Assembly (NCBI GenBank): GCA_963823515.1
Contig: CAWGMB010000019.1
Span: 62,001 to 126,000 of the forward strand
Length of the DNA: 64,000 bases
Source of the DNA: Miltoncostaea sp963823515
GTDB taxonomy: Bacteria > Actinomycetota > Thermoleophilia > Miltoncostaeales > Miltoncostaeaceae
Direction of reading: 5' to 3'
Part shown: piece after piece, positions 1 through 9,622 of the stretch
Numbering within the stretch: position 1 is the first letter of the stretch
Layout of the letters: each line of letters opens with the position of its first letter
Notes under the pieces: model-generated
Database searches by the model: none
Told to the model about the DNA's origin: nothing
What the model saw: the letters and a program-made list of their open reading frames with translations, nothing else
Program-made: the position numbers and the translations under genes

Positions 1-557
1 GCATCGTCCACCTGAACCGCAACTTCGCGCCGTGGTCAACCCAGTCGCCCATCATCGTGCAGTCGGCGGCGAAGATCGGCCTCAAGCTGGAGACCCGCGA
101 GGCCTCGCGCAGCACCGTCAACGACGTGTCGGGCCAGCCGGGCAAGAAGACCCCGATCAGCTCGGGCAACGGCTGGGGCAAGGACTACGCCGACGCCTCG
201 ACGTTCATGGTGCTGTTCGACGGGCGCAACATCCTCCGCGACGGCAACACGGCCTTCGCCCTGGTGGGCATCACTCCCGCCAAGGCGAAGGAGGTCGGGG
301 TGACGATCCCCGCGGGCGGCGTGCCGAGCGTGGACGCGGACATCGACGCGTGCCAGGCCCTCACGGGCCAGGAGCGCATCGACTGCTGGGTCAACCTCGA
401 CAAGAAGCTGATGGAGGAGGTCGTCCCCTGGATCCCGCTCATGGACGCCACGGCGATCGACCTCATCGGCCCGTCGGTGACGCAGTACGACCTGGACCAG
501 AACGGCACCGAGATGGCGCTCTCGCGCGTCGCGGTGGACCCCTCCAAGCAGAAGTGA
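1..557 (+). CDS. Peptide ABC transporter substrate-binding protein, C-terminal end (partial)
   Basis: This is the 3' end of an extracellular solute-binding protein, cut by the left edge; the frame starts at base 3 and about 184 residues remain. The sequence runs from an NRNFAPWSTQSPIIVQSAAK segment into a cysteine-containing region (ALTGQERIDCWVNLDKKLME) followed by VPWIPLMDATAIDLIGPSV. This pattern fits the C-terminal lobe of family 5 (DppA/OppA-like) binding proteins, where 'VPWIPL' lies near the ligand cleft. The downstream permease and two ATPases support a peptide or oligopeptide importer. The ligand cannot be told from this fragment. A GC-rich hairpin lies between it and the permease gene, as is common where a binding protein is made in excess over its transporter. 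Confidence 0.85.
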   Translation, partial: IVHLNRNFAPWSTQSPIIVQSAAKIGLKLETREASRSTVNDVSGQPGKKTPISSGNGWGKDYADASTFMVLFDGRNILRDGNTAFALVGITPAKAKEVGVTIPAGGVPSVDADIDACQALTGQERIDCWVNLDKKLMEEVVPWIPLMDATAIDLIGPSVTQYDLDQNGTEMALSRVAVDPSKQK

Positions 558-586
558 TCGGAGGGATCTCCGGATAGGGGAATCAC

Positions 587-613
587 GGGCCGGGGCGTCT
601 GACGCCCCGGCCC
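587..613 (+). terminator. GC-rich intercistronic hairpin after the binding-protein gene
   Basis: An 11-bp perfect stem (GGGCCGGGGCG at 587-597 pairing with 603-613) closes a 5-base loop. It sits 30 bases after the binding-protein stop and 17 bases before the permease start. There is no T-tract. It is probably a partial terminator or an mRNA-stabilising 3' end that lowers expression of the membrane components relative to the binding protein. Confidence 0.6.
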
Positions 614-629
614 GGCCCCCGGCTCAGCG

Positions 630-1591
630 ATGACCCGCTACATCATCAGACGCCTCATGTACGTGTTCCTCGTGGTCTTCGCGGTCACGGCGGTCGCGTA
701 CGCGATCTTCTTCGTGCTCCCGTCGACCGACCCCGCGGTCGCGTTCGCGGGACGCAACCCCACCCCTGAGCTCGTGCAGGAGGTGCGCGAGCAGCTCAAC
801 CTCGACAAGCCGGTGCCGGTTCAGTACGGCCTGTACGTCAAGCGCCTGGTGACCGGCGACGAGTACGGATGGCCGGGCCTCGGCCAGTCGTACAACACGC
901 GATCGCCCGTGCGCGAGGAGATCATCAAACGCGCGGCGGTCACCCTCCAGATCGCGATCGGAGGAGCGATCCTGTGGTTGCTCCTCGGGATACCGATCGG
1001 TGTCATATCGGCGCTCAAGAGAGGCACGTGGGCCGACCGCGCGTCGATGGGCTTCGCCCTGGTGGGCGTCTCCGCACCGGTCTTCTGGCTCGGCCTCGTG
1101 ATGCTCTACGTCTTCTGGGAGAAGCTCGGCTGGCTGCCGGGCACCGGATACGTGCCCTTCGCCGAGGACCCGACGCAGTGGTTCCTGCACATGCTGATGC
1201 CGTGGACCGTGCTCGCGCTGCTGTTCGCGGCGATCTACGCGCGGATCGTGCGCGGCAACATGATCGACACGATGGGCGAGGACTACATCCGCACCGCCCG
1301 GGCCAAGGGGCTCAGCGAGAGCCGCGTCGTGATGCGGCACGGGCTGCGGGCGGGCCTGAGCCCGGTCGTCACACTGCTCGGCATCGACCTCGCCCTCCTG
1401 GTGGGCAACACGGTCGTGACCGAGACGGTGTTCAACATGCCCGGGCTGGGCAACTACGTCCTCATCTCCACCGACACCGGCGACCTGCCCGGAGTGCTGG
1501 CCGTGGTCGTGCTCGCCTCGTTCGCCGTGGCCTTCCTGGGCCTCGTGAGCGACATCGTCTACGCCTATCTCGACCCACGGGTGCGCTACCG

Positions 1592-1595
<4 letters not shown>
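630..1595 (+). CDS. dppB: Peptide ABC transporter permease, DppB-like
   Basis: A 321-residue inner-membrane permease of the DppB/OppB type. It starts MTRYIIRRLMYVFLVVFAVT, the usual N-terminal membrane helix, followed by a large periplasmic loop (about residues 30-105) and five further helices. The cytoplasmic EAA loop that docks on the ATPases is visible at about residues 211-234 (EDYIRTARAKGLSESRVVMR). Near the C-terminus, TVVTETVFNMPGLGNY is typical of the family. Its stop overlaps the next ATG by four bases (ATGA at 1592-1595), so translation is coupled to the ATPase gene. DppB normally pairs with DppC, and no dppC lies between it and the ATPase genes. Confidence 0.93.
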
Positions 1596-2623
<1,028 letters not shown>

Positions 2624-2624
<1 letters not shown>

Positions 2625-3703
2625 TGTCCACGGAGGCGGCCGCCACCCCCCCGGCGGGCCGGACCGCGACCGCGGCGCCGCCCCTGGTCGAGATGGAGAA
2701 CCTCACCAAGCGCTTCCCGATCTCGCAGGGGATCATCTTCCAGAAGCAGATCGGCGCCGTGCACGCCGTGGAGGGCGTCACGCTCGCGATCCGCCGCGGT
2801 GAGACCCTGGGCCTCGTGGGCGAGTCCGGCTGTGGCAAGTCCACCACGGCGCGCCTCGTGACGCGGCTGCTCGAGCCGACCGAGGGCACCGTGCGCTTCG
2901 ACGGCCAGGACATCACGCACCTGGGTCGCAGGGACCTGCGCGCGCTGCGGCGCCAGATGCAGATGATCTTCCAGGACCCCTACGCGTCGCTGAACCCACG
3001 GCACCCGGTGGGCTCGATCATCGCCGAGCCCTTTCGCATCCACGGCGTCGACGGCGACCGGCGCACCGAGGTGCAGGGGCTGATGGAGCGGGTGGGGCTC
3101 AACCCGGAGCACTACAACCGCTATCCCCACGAGTTCTCCGGCGGTCAGCGCCAGCGCATCGGCGTGGCCCGGGCGCTCGCGCTGAACCCGCGCTTCATCG
3201 TGGCCGACGAGCCCGTGTCGGCGCTCGACGTGTCGATCCAGGCGCAGATCCTCAACCTGCTCATGGATCTGCAGCGCGAGCGCGACCTGACCTACCTGTT
3301 CATCTCGCACGACCTCGGGGTGGTGCGCCACGTCTCCGACCGGATCGCGGTGATGTACCTGGGACACGTGGTCGAGGTGGCGGGCGCCGACGACCTCTAC
3401 GAGGACCCGCGCCACCCGTACACCGCCGCCCTGCTGTCGGCCGTCCCCAAGGGGCATCAGGGGACCGAGCGAGAGCGCATCATCCTCACCGGCGACGTGC
3501 CCTCCCCGGCCGCGCCGCCGAGCGGCTGCCCGTTCCACCCGCGCTGCCCGAAGGCGGTGATGGTGAGCGGCACGGCGGGCGAGGTTCCCGAGAGGTGCCG
3601 CACCGAGATGCCGCCGCTGGCCGAGGTCGCCCCCGGGCACACGACGGCGTGCTGGTACCCGGTCGCCCGGGGCGAGGAGCTCCAGGCCGCCGCCCACGCC
3701 TAG
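2624..3703 (+). CDS. dppF: Peptide ABC transporter ATP-binding protein, DppF-like
   Basis: A 359-residue ATPase of the Dpp/Opp family. ATG 2624 overlaps the stop of the preceding gene by one base (TGATG). It has Walker A GESGCGKST, Q-loop IFQDPYASLNP, signature FSGGQRQRIGVARA, Walker B FIVADEPVSALD and H-loop LFISHDLGVV. The oligopeptide C-terminal module has cysteines in CPFHPRCPKAV and a downstream TACW. It should form a heterodimer with the DppD-like ATPase to power import of the ligand captured by the upstream binding protein. The region after its stop is non-coding, so it ends the operon. Confidence 0.92.
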
Positions 3704-4073
3704 GACGATCTCCGAGCGGGAGCCAGGCCCGGCGTCGGCGAGATCCTCGACCGGCACGATCAGCGGCGGATCGCCCGGAACCTCACGACCGGCGTACTGA
3801 GCGGCGTGGCCACGACGCCGGATTCGTCCTCGACCGCGGCGGCCTGGTCCTGCTGGGGTCCCGGTGATCGGCCGGCCCGGATTCCTCCTGCTCGCGGTGG
3901 GCACGACGTCCCGCGTCGCGGGCTCGTCGCCGGTGCGGGGGTGAGGCCGTCGATCCTCCTCCGCGGGCCGGGGGTCGTGGCATCCGCGACGTCGGACGCC
4001 CGCGCTTCGTCCCGCGCGGAGGTGCCGCCACCGACTAGGATCGCGTGCACGAACCCGATGCGGGAGACGAGCG
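3704..4073. other. Intergenic region with possible DUF2252 gene remnant
   Basis: There is no intact gene in these 370 bases. Read on the minus strand, 3707 to about 3800 encodes REVPGDPPLIVPVEDLADAG, which resembles the 'DPPLIVP-EDL' segment of DUF2252 proteins. It is flanked by a frame jump (VVRFRAIRR in the adjacent frame), so it may be a decayed relic. A -10-like TAGGAT at 4036-4041 lies 32 bases before the sulfatase start, and GGGAG just upstream of 4074 is its Shine-Dalgarno sequence. Confidence 0.35.
4036..4041 (+). promoter_or_regulatory. Candidate -10 box for the sulfatase operon
   Basis: TAGGAT, matching the TANNNT pattern seen before many genes in this window. It would give a short leader of about 25 bases carrying the GGGAG ribosome site of the sulfatase gene. 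No clear -35 box is visible. Confidence 0.4.
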
Positions 4074-5582
4074 ATGAGCGAAGGGCGGCGGCCGAACATC
4101 CTGGTCATCTGGGGCGATGACATCGGGATATCCAACGTCAGCGCCTACAGCGACGGGATGATGGGCTACCGCACGCCCAACATCGACCGGATCGGCGACG
4201 AGGGCATGCGCTTCACCGACTCCTACGGCGAGCAGAGCTGCACCGCGGGCCGTTCGGCCTTCATCACCGGCCAGAGCATCTACCGCACCGGGCTCAGCAA
4301 GGTCGGCCTGCCGGGCTCGGACATCGGCCTGCAGGCAGACGACCCGACGATCGCGGAGCTGCTCAAGCCTCTCGGGTACGCGACGGGCCAGTTCGGCAAG
4401 AACCACCTCGGCGACCGCGACGAGTTCCTGCCCACCGCTCACGGATTCGACGAGTTCTTCGGGAACCTCTACCACCTGAACGCCGAGGAGGAGCCCGAGC
4501 TCCCCGACTACCCGCCCGCCGCCGACTTCCCCGAGTTCCGCGAGCGCTTCGGCCCGCGGGGGGTGATCCACAGCCGCGTCGAGCCCGACGGCTCCCATAC
4601 GGTCGAGGACACGGGCCCGCTGACCAAGAAGCGCATGGAGACGATCGACGACGAGGTCTTCGAGAGGGCCGCCGACTTCATCCGTCGCCAGAAGGAGTCG
4701 GACACCCCCTTCTTCGTGTGGTTCAACTCCACGCACATGCACTTCCGTACCCACCCCAAGCCCGAGAGCCGCGGCCAGTCGGGCCGGTGGCAGTCGGAGT
4801 ACCACGACGTGATGATCGACCACGACGCGCTCGTCGGGCGGCTGCTCGGGCTGCTCGACGAGCTGGGCCTCACCGATGACACGATCGTGATCTACTCGAC
4901 CGACAACGGGCCGCACGCCAACAGCTGGCCGGACAGCGCGACCACCCCGTTCCGCAGCGAGAAGAACACGAACTGGGAGGGCGCGTTCCGGGTGCCGCAG
5001 ATGGTGCGGTGGCCCGGCCGTATCGCGGCGGGGACCGTCAGCAACGAGATCATCAGCCACCTCGACTGGCTGCCGACGCTGCTCTCGGCGGCCGGAGAGC
5101 CCGACGTCGTGGCCGAGCTGCGCGAGGGCCGGGAGGTGGGCGACCGCACCTTCCGCGTGCATCTCGACGGCTACGACTTCATGCCCTACCTCACGGGCGC
5201 CGAGGAGCGCGGGCCGCGGATCGAGTACTTCTACTTCTCCGATGACGGCGACCTGCTGGCGTTGCGCTATGACAACTGGAAGCTCGTCTTCATGGAGCAG
5301 CGCGTCCCCGGCACCCTCCAGGTGTGGTTCGAGCCCTTCGTCGTCCTGCGCGCCCCCAAGCTGTTCAACCTGCGCACCGACCCCTTCGAGTTCGCCGACA
5401 CCACGTCGAACACCTACTGGGACTGGTACATGGACCACCTCTTCCTGGCGGTGCCGGCCCAGAGTGTGGTGGCCGACTTCCTGCGCAGCTTCGTCGACTT
5501 CCCGCCGCGCCAGAAGGCGGCCAGCTTCACCATCGACCAGGTGATGCAGAAGATGGAGGCCGCGATCACGGGCGGCCGATGA
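4074..5582 (+). CDS. Cysteine-type sulfatase (arylsulfatase family)
   Basis: A 502-residue sulfatase that would hydrolyse a sulfate ester. The N-terminus NILVIWGDDIG supplies the paired aspartates (D15, D16) for the active-site metal. C56 in QSCTAGRSAF is in the C-x-A-x-R context that is oxidised to formylglycine. The distal metal-site segment is YSTDNGPHANSW. There is no signal peptide, so the enzyme appears cytoplasmic, unlike most secreted sulfatases. It overlaps the HAD gene (ATGA), and a formylglycine-generating enzyme follows in the same operon, so activation is co-encoded. The closest subgroup is the 'arylsulfatase A-like' enzymes with TPNIDRI after the metal site. The substrate is unknown. 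Confidence 0.92.
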   Translation: MSEGRRPNILVIWGDDIGISNVSAYSDGMMGYRTPNIDRIGDEGMRFTDSYGEQSCTAGRSAFITGQSIYRTGLSKVGLPGSDIGLQADDPTIAELLKPLGYATGQFGKNHLGDRDEFLPTAHGFDEFFGNLYHLNAEEEPELPDYPPAADFPEFRERFGPRGVIHSRVEPDGSHTVEDTGPLTKKRMETIDDEVFERAADFIRRQKESDTPFFVWFNSTHMHFRTHPKPESRGQSGRWQSEYHDVMIDHDALVGRLLGLLDELGLTDDTIVIYSTDNGPHANSWPDSATTPFRSEKNTNWEGAFRVPQMVRWPGRIAAGTVSNEIISHLDWLPTLLSAAGEPDVVAELREGREVGDRTFRVHLDGYDFMPYLTGAEERGPRIEYFYFSDDGDLLALRYDNWKLVFMEQRVPGTLQVWFEPFVVLRAPKLFNLRTDPFEFADTTSNTYWDWYMDHLFLAVPAQSVVADFLRSFVDFPPRQKAASFTIDQVMQKMEAAITGGR

Positions 5583-6505
5583 GCGAAGGTGGCCGGCCGC
5601 TCCCATCCTGGCGCGACGGCCACGTGCGCGATGCCGTCCTGAGCTTCGCCGAGGAGGCCGTCACCCCCGGCTCCACCGGCTTCGTCGCCCCCGCGCGCCG
5701 GGTGGCGGTCTTCGACAACGACGGCACGCTGTGGTGCGAGCGGCCGGCGTATCCCCAGCTCCTCTTCGTGCTGGATCGTCTGCGGGGCCTCGCGGTCGAA
5801 CGGCCGCGGATCGCCGAGGCCCCGGCCGCGCGCGAGCTGCTGGCCGGGGATCTGGAGGGCGCCCTGCGGGTCGGTCTCGACGCCGTCGCCGCCCTCGTGC
5901 TCGAGGCGCACGCCGGGCTCACCGCGGAGGAGTTCGCGGCGGAGGCCGAGGCGTGGCTCGCGGTCGCCGGCCACCCCCGGTTCGGCACGCGGTTCGCCGG
6001 CACGGTCTACCGGCCCATGGTCGAGCTGATCCACCTCCTCCGCGACCGGGGGTTCCGCGTCTTCGTGGTGACGGGCGGGGGCGTCGAGTTCGTACGCGCG
6101 GTGTCCGAGGAGGCCTATGGCATTCCGCCGGACGACGTGGTCGGTTCGGCAATCAGGCTCACCCTCGAGCGCCGGGACGGGCGCACCGTGCTCGTGCGGC
6201 TCCCCGAGTTCCTGGGCTCCCCGAACGAGGGCGCGCCAAAACCGATCAGCATCCAGGAGCACATCGGGCGGCGACCGTGCGTGGCGGTGGGCAACAGCGC
6301 GGGCGACCGGGAGATGCTCGAGTACGCGCAGGACGGCGACGGTCCCTCCCTGTGCGTCGTGGTCGACCACGACGACGCAGAGCGCGAATACTCCTATCCC
6401 GGGACCTCGCTCACCGACCCGGACGCCGAGCCGATCCTCGTCACGGCCGCCCGGCGCGGGTGGACCGTGGTGAGCATGGCGCGGGACTGGGGACGGGTCT
6501 TCTGA
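5579..6505 (+). CDS. HAD-superfamily phosphatase
   Basis: A 308-residue haloacid-dehalogenase-fold hydrolase. ATG 5579 overlaps the sulfatase stop (ATGA). Motif I is VFDNDGTLW, with the nucleophile and acid-base aspartates. Motif II is VVTGGG, a lysine stands in the PKPISIQ segment, and the distal motif is VAVGNSAGDREML. Between motifs I and II is a helical cap, as in phosphoserine-phosphatase-like (SerB) members. Its place between a sulfatase and its activating enzyme suggests a housekeeping or scavenging role on a phosphorylated product, but nothing in the sequence fixes the substrate. It ends in a TGATG junction with the next gene. Confidence 0.85.
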   Translation: MSEGGRPLPSWRDGHVRDAVLSFAEEAVTPGSTGFVAPARRVAVFDNDGTLWCERPAYPQLLFVLDRLRGLAVERPRIAEAPAARELLAGDLEGALRVGLDAVAALVLEAHAGLTAEEFAAEAEAWLAVAGHPRFGTRFAGTVYRPMVELIHLLRDRGFRVFVVTGGGVEFVRAVSEEAYGIPPDDVVGSAIRLTLERRDGRTVLVRLPEFLGSPNEGAPKPISIQEHIGRRPCVAVGNSAGDREMLEYAQDGDGPSLCVVVDHDDAEREYSYPGTSLTDPDAEPILVTAARRGWTVVSMARDWGRVF

Positions 6506-7434
6506 TGACCCGCGTAGCGCTCCGCGACATGATCGAGATCCCCGGCGGGGTCTTCAGGATGGGCTCCGACGACCACTACCCGGAGGAGCGCCCGGCGCGG
6601 CGCGTCGAGGTGTCGGCCTTCCGCATCGACCGGGCGCCCGTGAGCAACGCGGCCTACGCCGAGTTCGTCGCGGAGACGGGCTACGTGTCCGTCGCCGAGC
6701 GCCCCCTCGACCCGGCCGACTTCCCTGGAGCGCCGGTCGAGAATCTGGTGCCGGGGTCGATGGTGTTCCGGCGCACACCGGGCCCGGTGGACCTGCGCCA
6801 CCTGAGCCAGTGGTGGGCCTGGACACCGGGGGCGTGCTGGCGGCACCCGGAGGGCCCGGGCAGCGACCTGGTCGAGCGGCAGGACCATCCCGTGGTCCAG
6901 GTCGCCTTCGAGGACGCGGCGGCCTATGCGGCCTGGGCGGGGGTCGATCTGCCGACCGAGACCGAGTGGGAGCGCGCTGCGCGTGGCGGGCTCGAGGGAA
7001 CCGCCTTCGTCTGGGGCGACGCCCCCGAACCCCCAGGCGCGGCCCTCGCCAACTTCTGGCACGGCGACTTCCCCTGGAGGTCCGACCCCGGCTACGGGCG
7101 CACCTCACCGGTCGGCTCACACCCGCCCAACGGCTTCGGGCTGGTGGACATGGCCGGCAACGTGTGGGAGTGGACCCGCGACTGGTACGCGGAGGTGCCC
7201 GAGGGCTCCTCGGGCTGCTGCACGCCGCGGGACCCGCGGGGCGGCGACGAGGCCGGCAGCCGCGACCCGGCGCAGCCACAGTTCCCGGTCCCGCGCCGGG
7301 TGGTCAAGGGCGGATCGTTCCTCTGCGCGGACAGCTACTGCATGCGCTACCGGCCCGCGGCCCGCCGCCCCCAGCCGATCGACACAGGGATGAGCCACAT
7401 CGGCTTCCGCTGCGTGGCGCGGGGCACGCCGTGA
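6505..7434 (+). CDS. Formylglycine-generating enzyme (sulfatase-activating, SUMF1 family)
   Basis: A 309-residue FGE-sulfatase domain protein that oxidises the active-site cysteine of sulfatases to formylglycine. It begins IPGGVFRMGSDDHYPEERP, a hallmark of the family, and contains VDMAGNVWEWTRDWY and VVKGGSFLCADSYC. The two cysteines C274 and C279 are five residues apart, as in the copper-binding catalytic pair of aerobic FGEs. Ending with HIGFRCV is also typical. It shares one base with the HAD gene (TGATG). Its obvious client is the CTAGR sulfatase two genes upstream. It has no signal peptide, which agrees with modification in the cytoplasm. Confidence 0.93.
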   Translation: MTRVALRDMIEIPGGVFRMGSDDHYPEERPARRVEVSAFRIDRAPVSNAAYAEFVAETGYVSVAERPLDPADFPGAPVENLVPGSMVFRRTPGPVDLRHLSQWWAWTPGACWRHPEGPGSDLVERQDHPVVQVAFEDAAAYAAWAGVDLPTETEWERAARGGLEGTAFVWGDAPEPPGAALANFWHGDFPWRSDPGYGRTSPVGSHPPNGFGLVDMAGNVWEWTRDWYAEVPEGSSGCCTPRDPRGGDEAGSRDPAQPQFPVPRRVVKGGSFLCADSYCMRYRPAARRPQPIDTGMSHIGFRCVARGTP

Positions 7435-7972
7435 CCGAGGCGCCTGCGTGGCCGTCCCCCGACGTCCCGGACCCCGCGGCACCGTGGGCGGCGGGTCACG
7501 CGGATCCTCGCCCGGGGGCGTCGGTGAAGGGCTGTTCGCCGGCGTCCTGTTCTTCCCCGGCAGCGCGACCGAGGTGATCGCCGAACGCGGGCAGATCTCG
7601 ATCCTCGGACCGAGGTCCTCGCGCTGATCGGGGCCGCGATATGGATCGTGACGTTCCCGGTCTCCTTCGGGATCTGATGTCGTCGCGGGCCGGGTAGCGG
7701 CTCCGGGCGGCGACTGCCCGCCATGGGCGCTATCGCCCGGCGCCCGGAGCACTGGTGGATCACGTCGGCCGGCGCGTTCACGCTCGTGACGGCGGCACGA
7801 CGCGGGCGATCGCCCTCCCGCGCCGTGGGCCGTCCTCCTGAGCGTGCTCGCCCACCGCTCGAGCGCGCGCCCCTCGGCGAGCGCACGCGCCGACTCGAGC
7901 CCGACTCAACTGCGATGAGGCCTTCGGAGAACGCCCGAGGGGCGAGCCGCGAGGTGTGGATATGCTGGGCCC
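7435..7972. other. Long intergenic region with a possible broken small gene
   Basis: I can support no intact gene here. From about 7502 to 7623 the plus strand reads GEGLFAGVLFFPGSATEVIA in one frame until TGA 7621-7623. From about 7609 the neighbouring frame reads EVLALIGAAIWIVTFPVSF, ending at TGA 7675-7677. The two look like the parts of one small membrane protein split by a frameshift, but I do not recognise the family. The rest is GC-rich sequence without features until the pgsA promoter. Confidence 0.3.
7961..7966 (+). promoter_or_regulatory. Leaderless -10 box of pgsA
   Basis: TATGCT ends six bases before GTG 7973. This spacing would start transcription at or next to the start codon and favours GTG 7973 over the in-frame ATG 7988. 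Confidence 0.55.
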
Positions 7973-8551
7973 GTGCGATCCGGGCTCATGAACGCGCCTC
8001 TGTGGGTCACCGGGGTGCGGATCGTCGCGATCGCCCCGCTCATGGCGCTGCTCCTGATCGATGACATCCCGGGCGGACGATGGTGGGCCTTCGGCGTGTT
8101 CGTGGTCGCCTGCCTGAGCGACTCGCTGGACGGCTGGCTGGCCCGCTCGCGCGGCCTGGTGACCGTGGCCGGCGCCTTCCTCGACCCGCTCGCCGACAAG
8201 CTGCTGATCTCCGCCGTGCTCGTCTCGCTGGTGGAGACCGGCGACGTGGCGGCATGGGCGGCGATGGTGATCATCGCCCGGGAGTTCGCCGTGACCGGCC
8301 TGCGCCTCGTGGCCGCGGCCGAGAACGTGATCATGTCCGCCGGCAAGTTCGGCAAGGCGAAGGCGCTCAGCCAGAACGTGGCCCTCGCGCTGATCATCGC
8401 CCCCGGCGTCAACCAGGACGTCCGCGACGCGTTCCTCTACCTCGCCCTCGTGCTCACGGTCCTCAGCGGCGCGCACTACTTCCTGGTCGCCCGCTGGAGG
8501 CTCTTCACGGGCAAGGCGATGTCGCACCCCGACTCGATCAGCGAGCCGTGA
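7973..8551 (+). CDS. pgsA: CDP-diacylglycerol-glycerol-3-phosphate 3-phosphatidyltransferase
   Basis: A 192-residue membrane enzyme that makes phosphatidylglycerophosphate, the first step to phosphatidylglycerol and cardiolipin. The CDP-alcohol phosphatidyltransferase signature is complete: DSLDGWLARSR followed by GAFLDPLADK, giving D-x2-D-G-x2-A-R-x8-G-x3-D-x3-D. About five or six hydrophobic segments surround it. GTG 7973 is preferred because a -10 box ends six bases upstream; ATG 7988 is the alternative. GTG of plsY overlaps its stop (GTGA), so two glycerol-3-phosphate-using enzymes of phospholipid synthesis are coupled. Confidence 0.92.
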   Translation: MRSGLMNAPLWVTGVRIVAIAPLMALLLIDDIPGGRWWAFGVFVVACLSDSLDGWLARSRGLVTVAGAFLDPLADKLLISAVLVSLVETGDVAAWAAMVIIAREFAVTGLRLVAAAENVIMSAGKFGKAKALSQNVALALIIAPGVNQDVRDAFLYLALVLTVLSGAHYFLVARWRLFTGKAMSHPDSISEP

Positions 8552-9165
8552 ACGAGGCGCTCGCCGTCGCGGCGGCGTACCTGCTCGGCTCGATCCCGTT
8601 CGCATTCCTGGCCGGCCGGTCGCGGGGCGTCGATCTGCGCACGATCGGCAGCGGCAACCTCGGCGCCGCCAACGTCTTCCGCGCGCTCGGCAGGGGCATG
8701 GGCATCGCCGTCATGGCCGCCGACATCGGCAAGGGCGTCGCGGCCGTCCTGATCGCGCGGGCGCTCACCGACGACCCCTGGCCGGCGATCGCCGCCGGCG
8801 CCGCGGTGGCCGGGCATGTCTTCCCCGTCTGGATGGGCTTCAAAGGAGGCAAGGGCGTCGCCGTGGGAGGGGGCGCGGTCATCGGCCTGATGCCGCTGGC
8901 GAGCCTCATCCTGCTGCCGTTCTGGCTGGCCGTTGTGCTCGTGAGCCGCTTCACCTCGCTCGGCAGCATCCTCGGCGCGATCGTCGCGACCCCCGTCGTG
9001 TGGGCGCTCGGCTACTCGACGGCCAACGTGGTCTTCACCGCGATCGCCTCGGCCGCCGTCCTGGTGCTGCACCGCGGCAACATCGTCCGCCTGGCGCAGG
9101 GGCGGGAGAACCGCATCGATCTCCGGGGGCGGACGGCCCGCAGCAAGCCCGGGGCGCAGGCCTGA
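8548..9165 (+). CDS. plsY: Acyl-phosphate:glycerol-3-phosphate acyltransferase
   Basis: A 205-residue polytopic membrane enzyme that transfers an acyl group from acyl-phosphate to sn-glycerol-3-phosphate, the first acylation in phospholipid synthesis. All three conserved motifs are present: GSIPFAFLAGR with GSGNLGAANVFR, then GHVFPVWMGFKGGKGVA, then the C-terminal HRGNIVRLAQGRENR. GTG 8548 overlaps the pgsA stop by four bases. PlsX, its usual acyl-phosphate supplier, is not in the window. Confidence 0.95.
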   Translation: MNEALAVAAAYLLGSIPFAFLAGRSRGVDLRTIGSGNLGAANVFRALGRGMGIAVMAADIGKGVAAVLIARALTDDPWPAIAAGAAVAGHVFPVWMGFKGGKGVAVGGGAVIGLMPLASLILLPFWLAVVLVSRFTSLGSILGAIVATPVVWALGYSTANVVFTAIASAAVLVLHRGNIVRLAQGRENRIDLRGRTARSKPGAQA

Positions 9166-9181
9166 GCGCCGCCCCGGCGGG

Positions 9182-9187
9182 TAGCCT
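9182..9187 (+). promoter_or_regulatory. Leaderless -10 box of the 92-residue membrane protein
   Basis: TAGCCT ends seven bases before ATG 9195. No Shine-Dalgarno sequence is present, so a leaderless transcript is likely. Confidence 0.5.
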
Positions 9188-9194
9188 GGCGCGG

Positions 9195-9473
9195 ATGCCC
9201 TCCGCGCCGCGCCGCCGTCCACCGACGCCACCGCCCGCGGGCGACGCACCCGAGGGCGCGAAGCCCGCCGGAAGCGGCCCCTTCCGCCTGATCGTCCGCG
9301 GCGGCCTGATCCTGGTGGCCGCCGTTGTGGCGATCGCATTCGCCACCGGCACCGCCGACGACCTCCCATGGGGCGCCCTGATCGGCGTCGTGGTTCTCCT
9401 CGGCGCGATGCTCGTCAACGCCCGCCGGCGTGAGCGCCGGATGCGCGAGGTCTTTCCCGACGACGAGGAGTAG
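9195..9473 (+). CDS. Small two-helix membrane protein of unknown function
   Basis: A 92-residue protein that I do not recognise. It has a proline-rich, basic N-terminus (APRRRPPTPPPAGD), then two hydrophobic segments (about residues 33-50 and 58-74, LIGVVVLLGAMLVNA). A basic and acidic tail ends REVFPDDEE. The start at ATG 9195 is supported by a -10 box seven bases upstream. It follows plsY by 29 bases but has its own promoter signal. Confidence 0.7.
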   Translation: MPSAPRRRPPTPPPAGDAPEGAKPAGSGPFRLIVRGGLILVAAVVAIAFATGTADDLPWGALIGVVVLLGAMLVNARRRERRMREVFPDDEE

Positions 9474-9622
9474 CCGCGGGCCGCGATCGTCCCGGAGGGC
9501 ACGACTGGCGATTCTGGCGGGCCGGGGGAGGAAATGCCGCGCGCACGGCGCGGAGGGGGTTTCGCCGGCGACCGTGGCTGGGAAAGGATCGTGTCGATCG
9601 GCACAATCCGAGAGGTGGTCTC

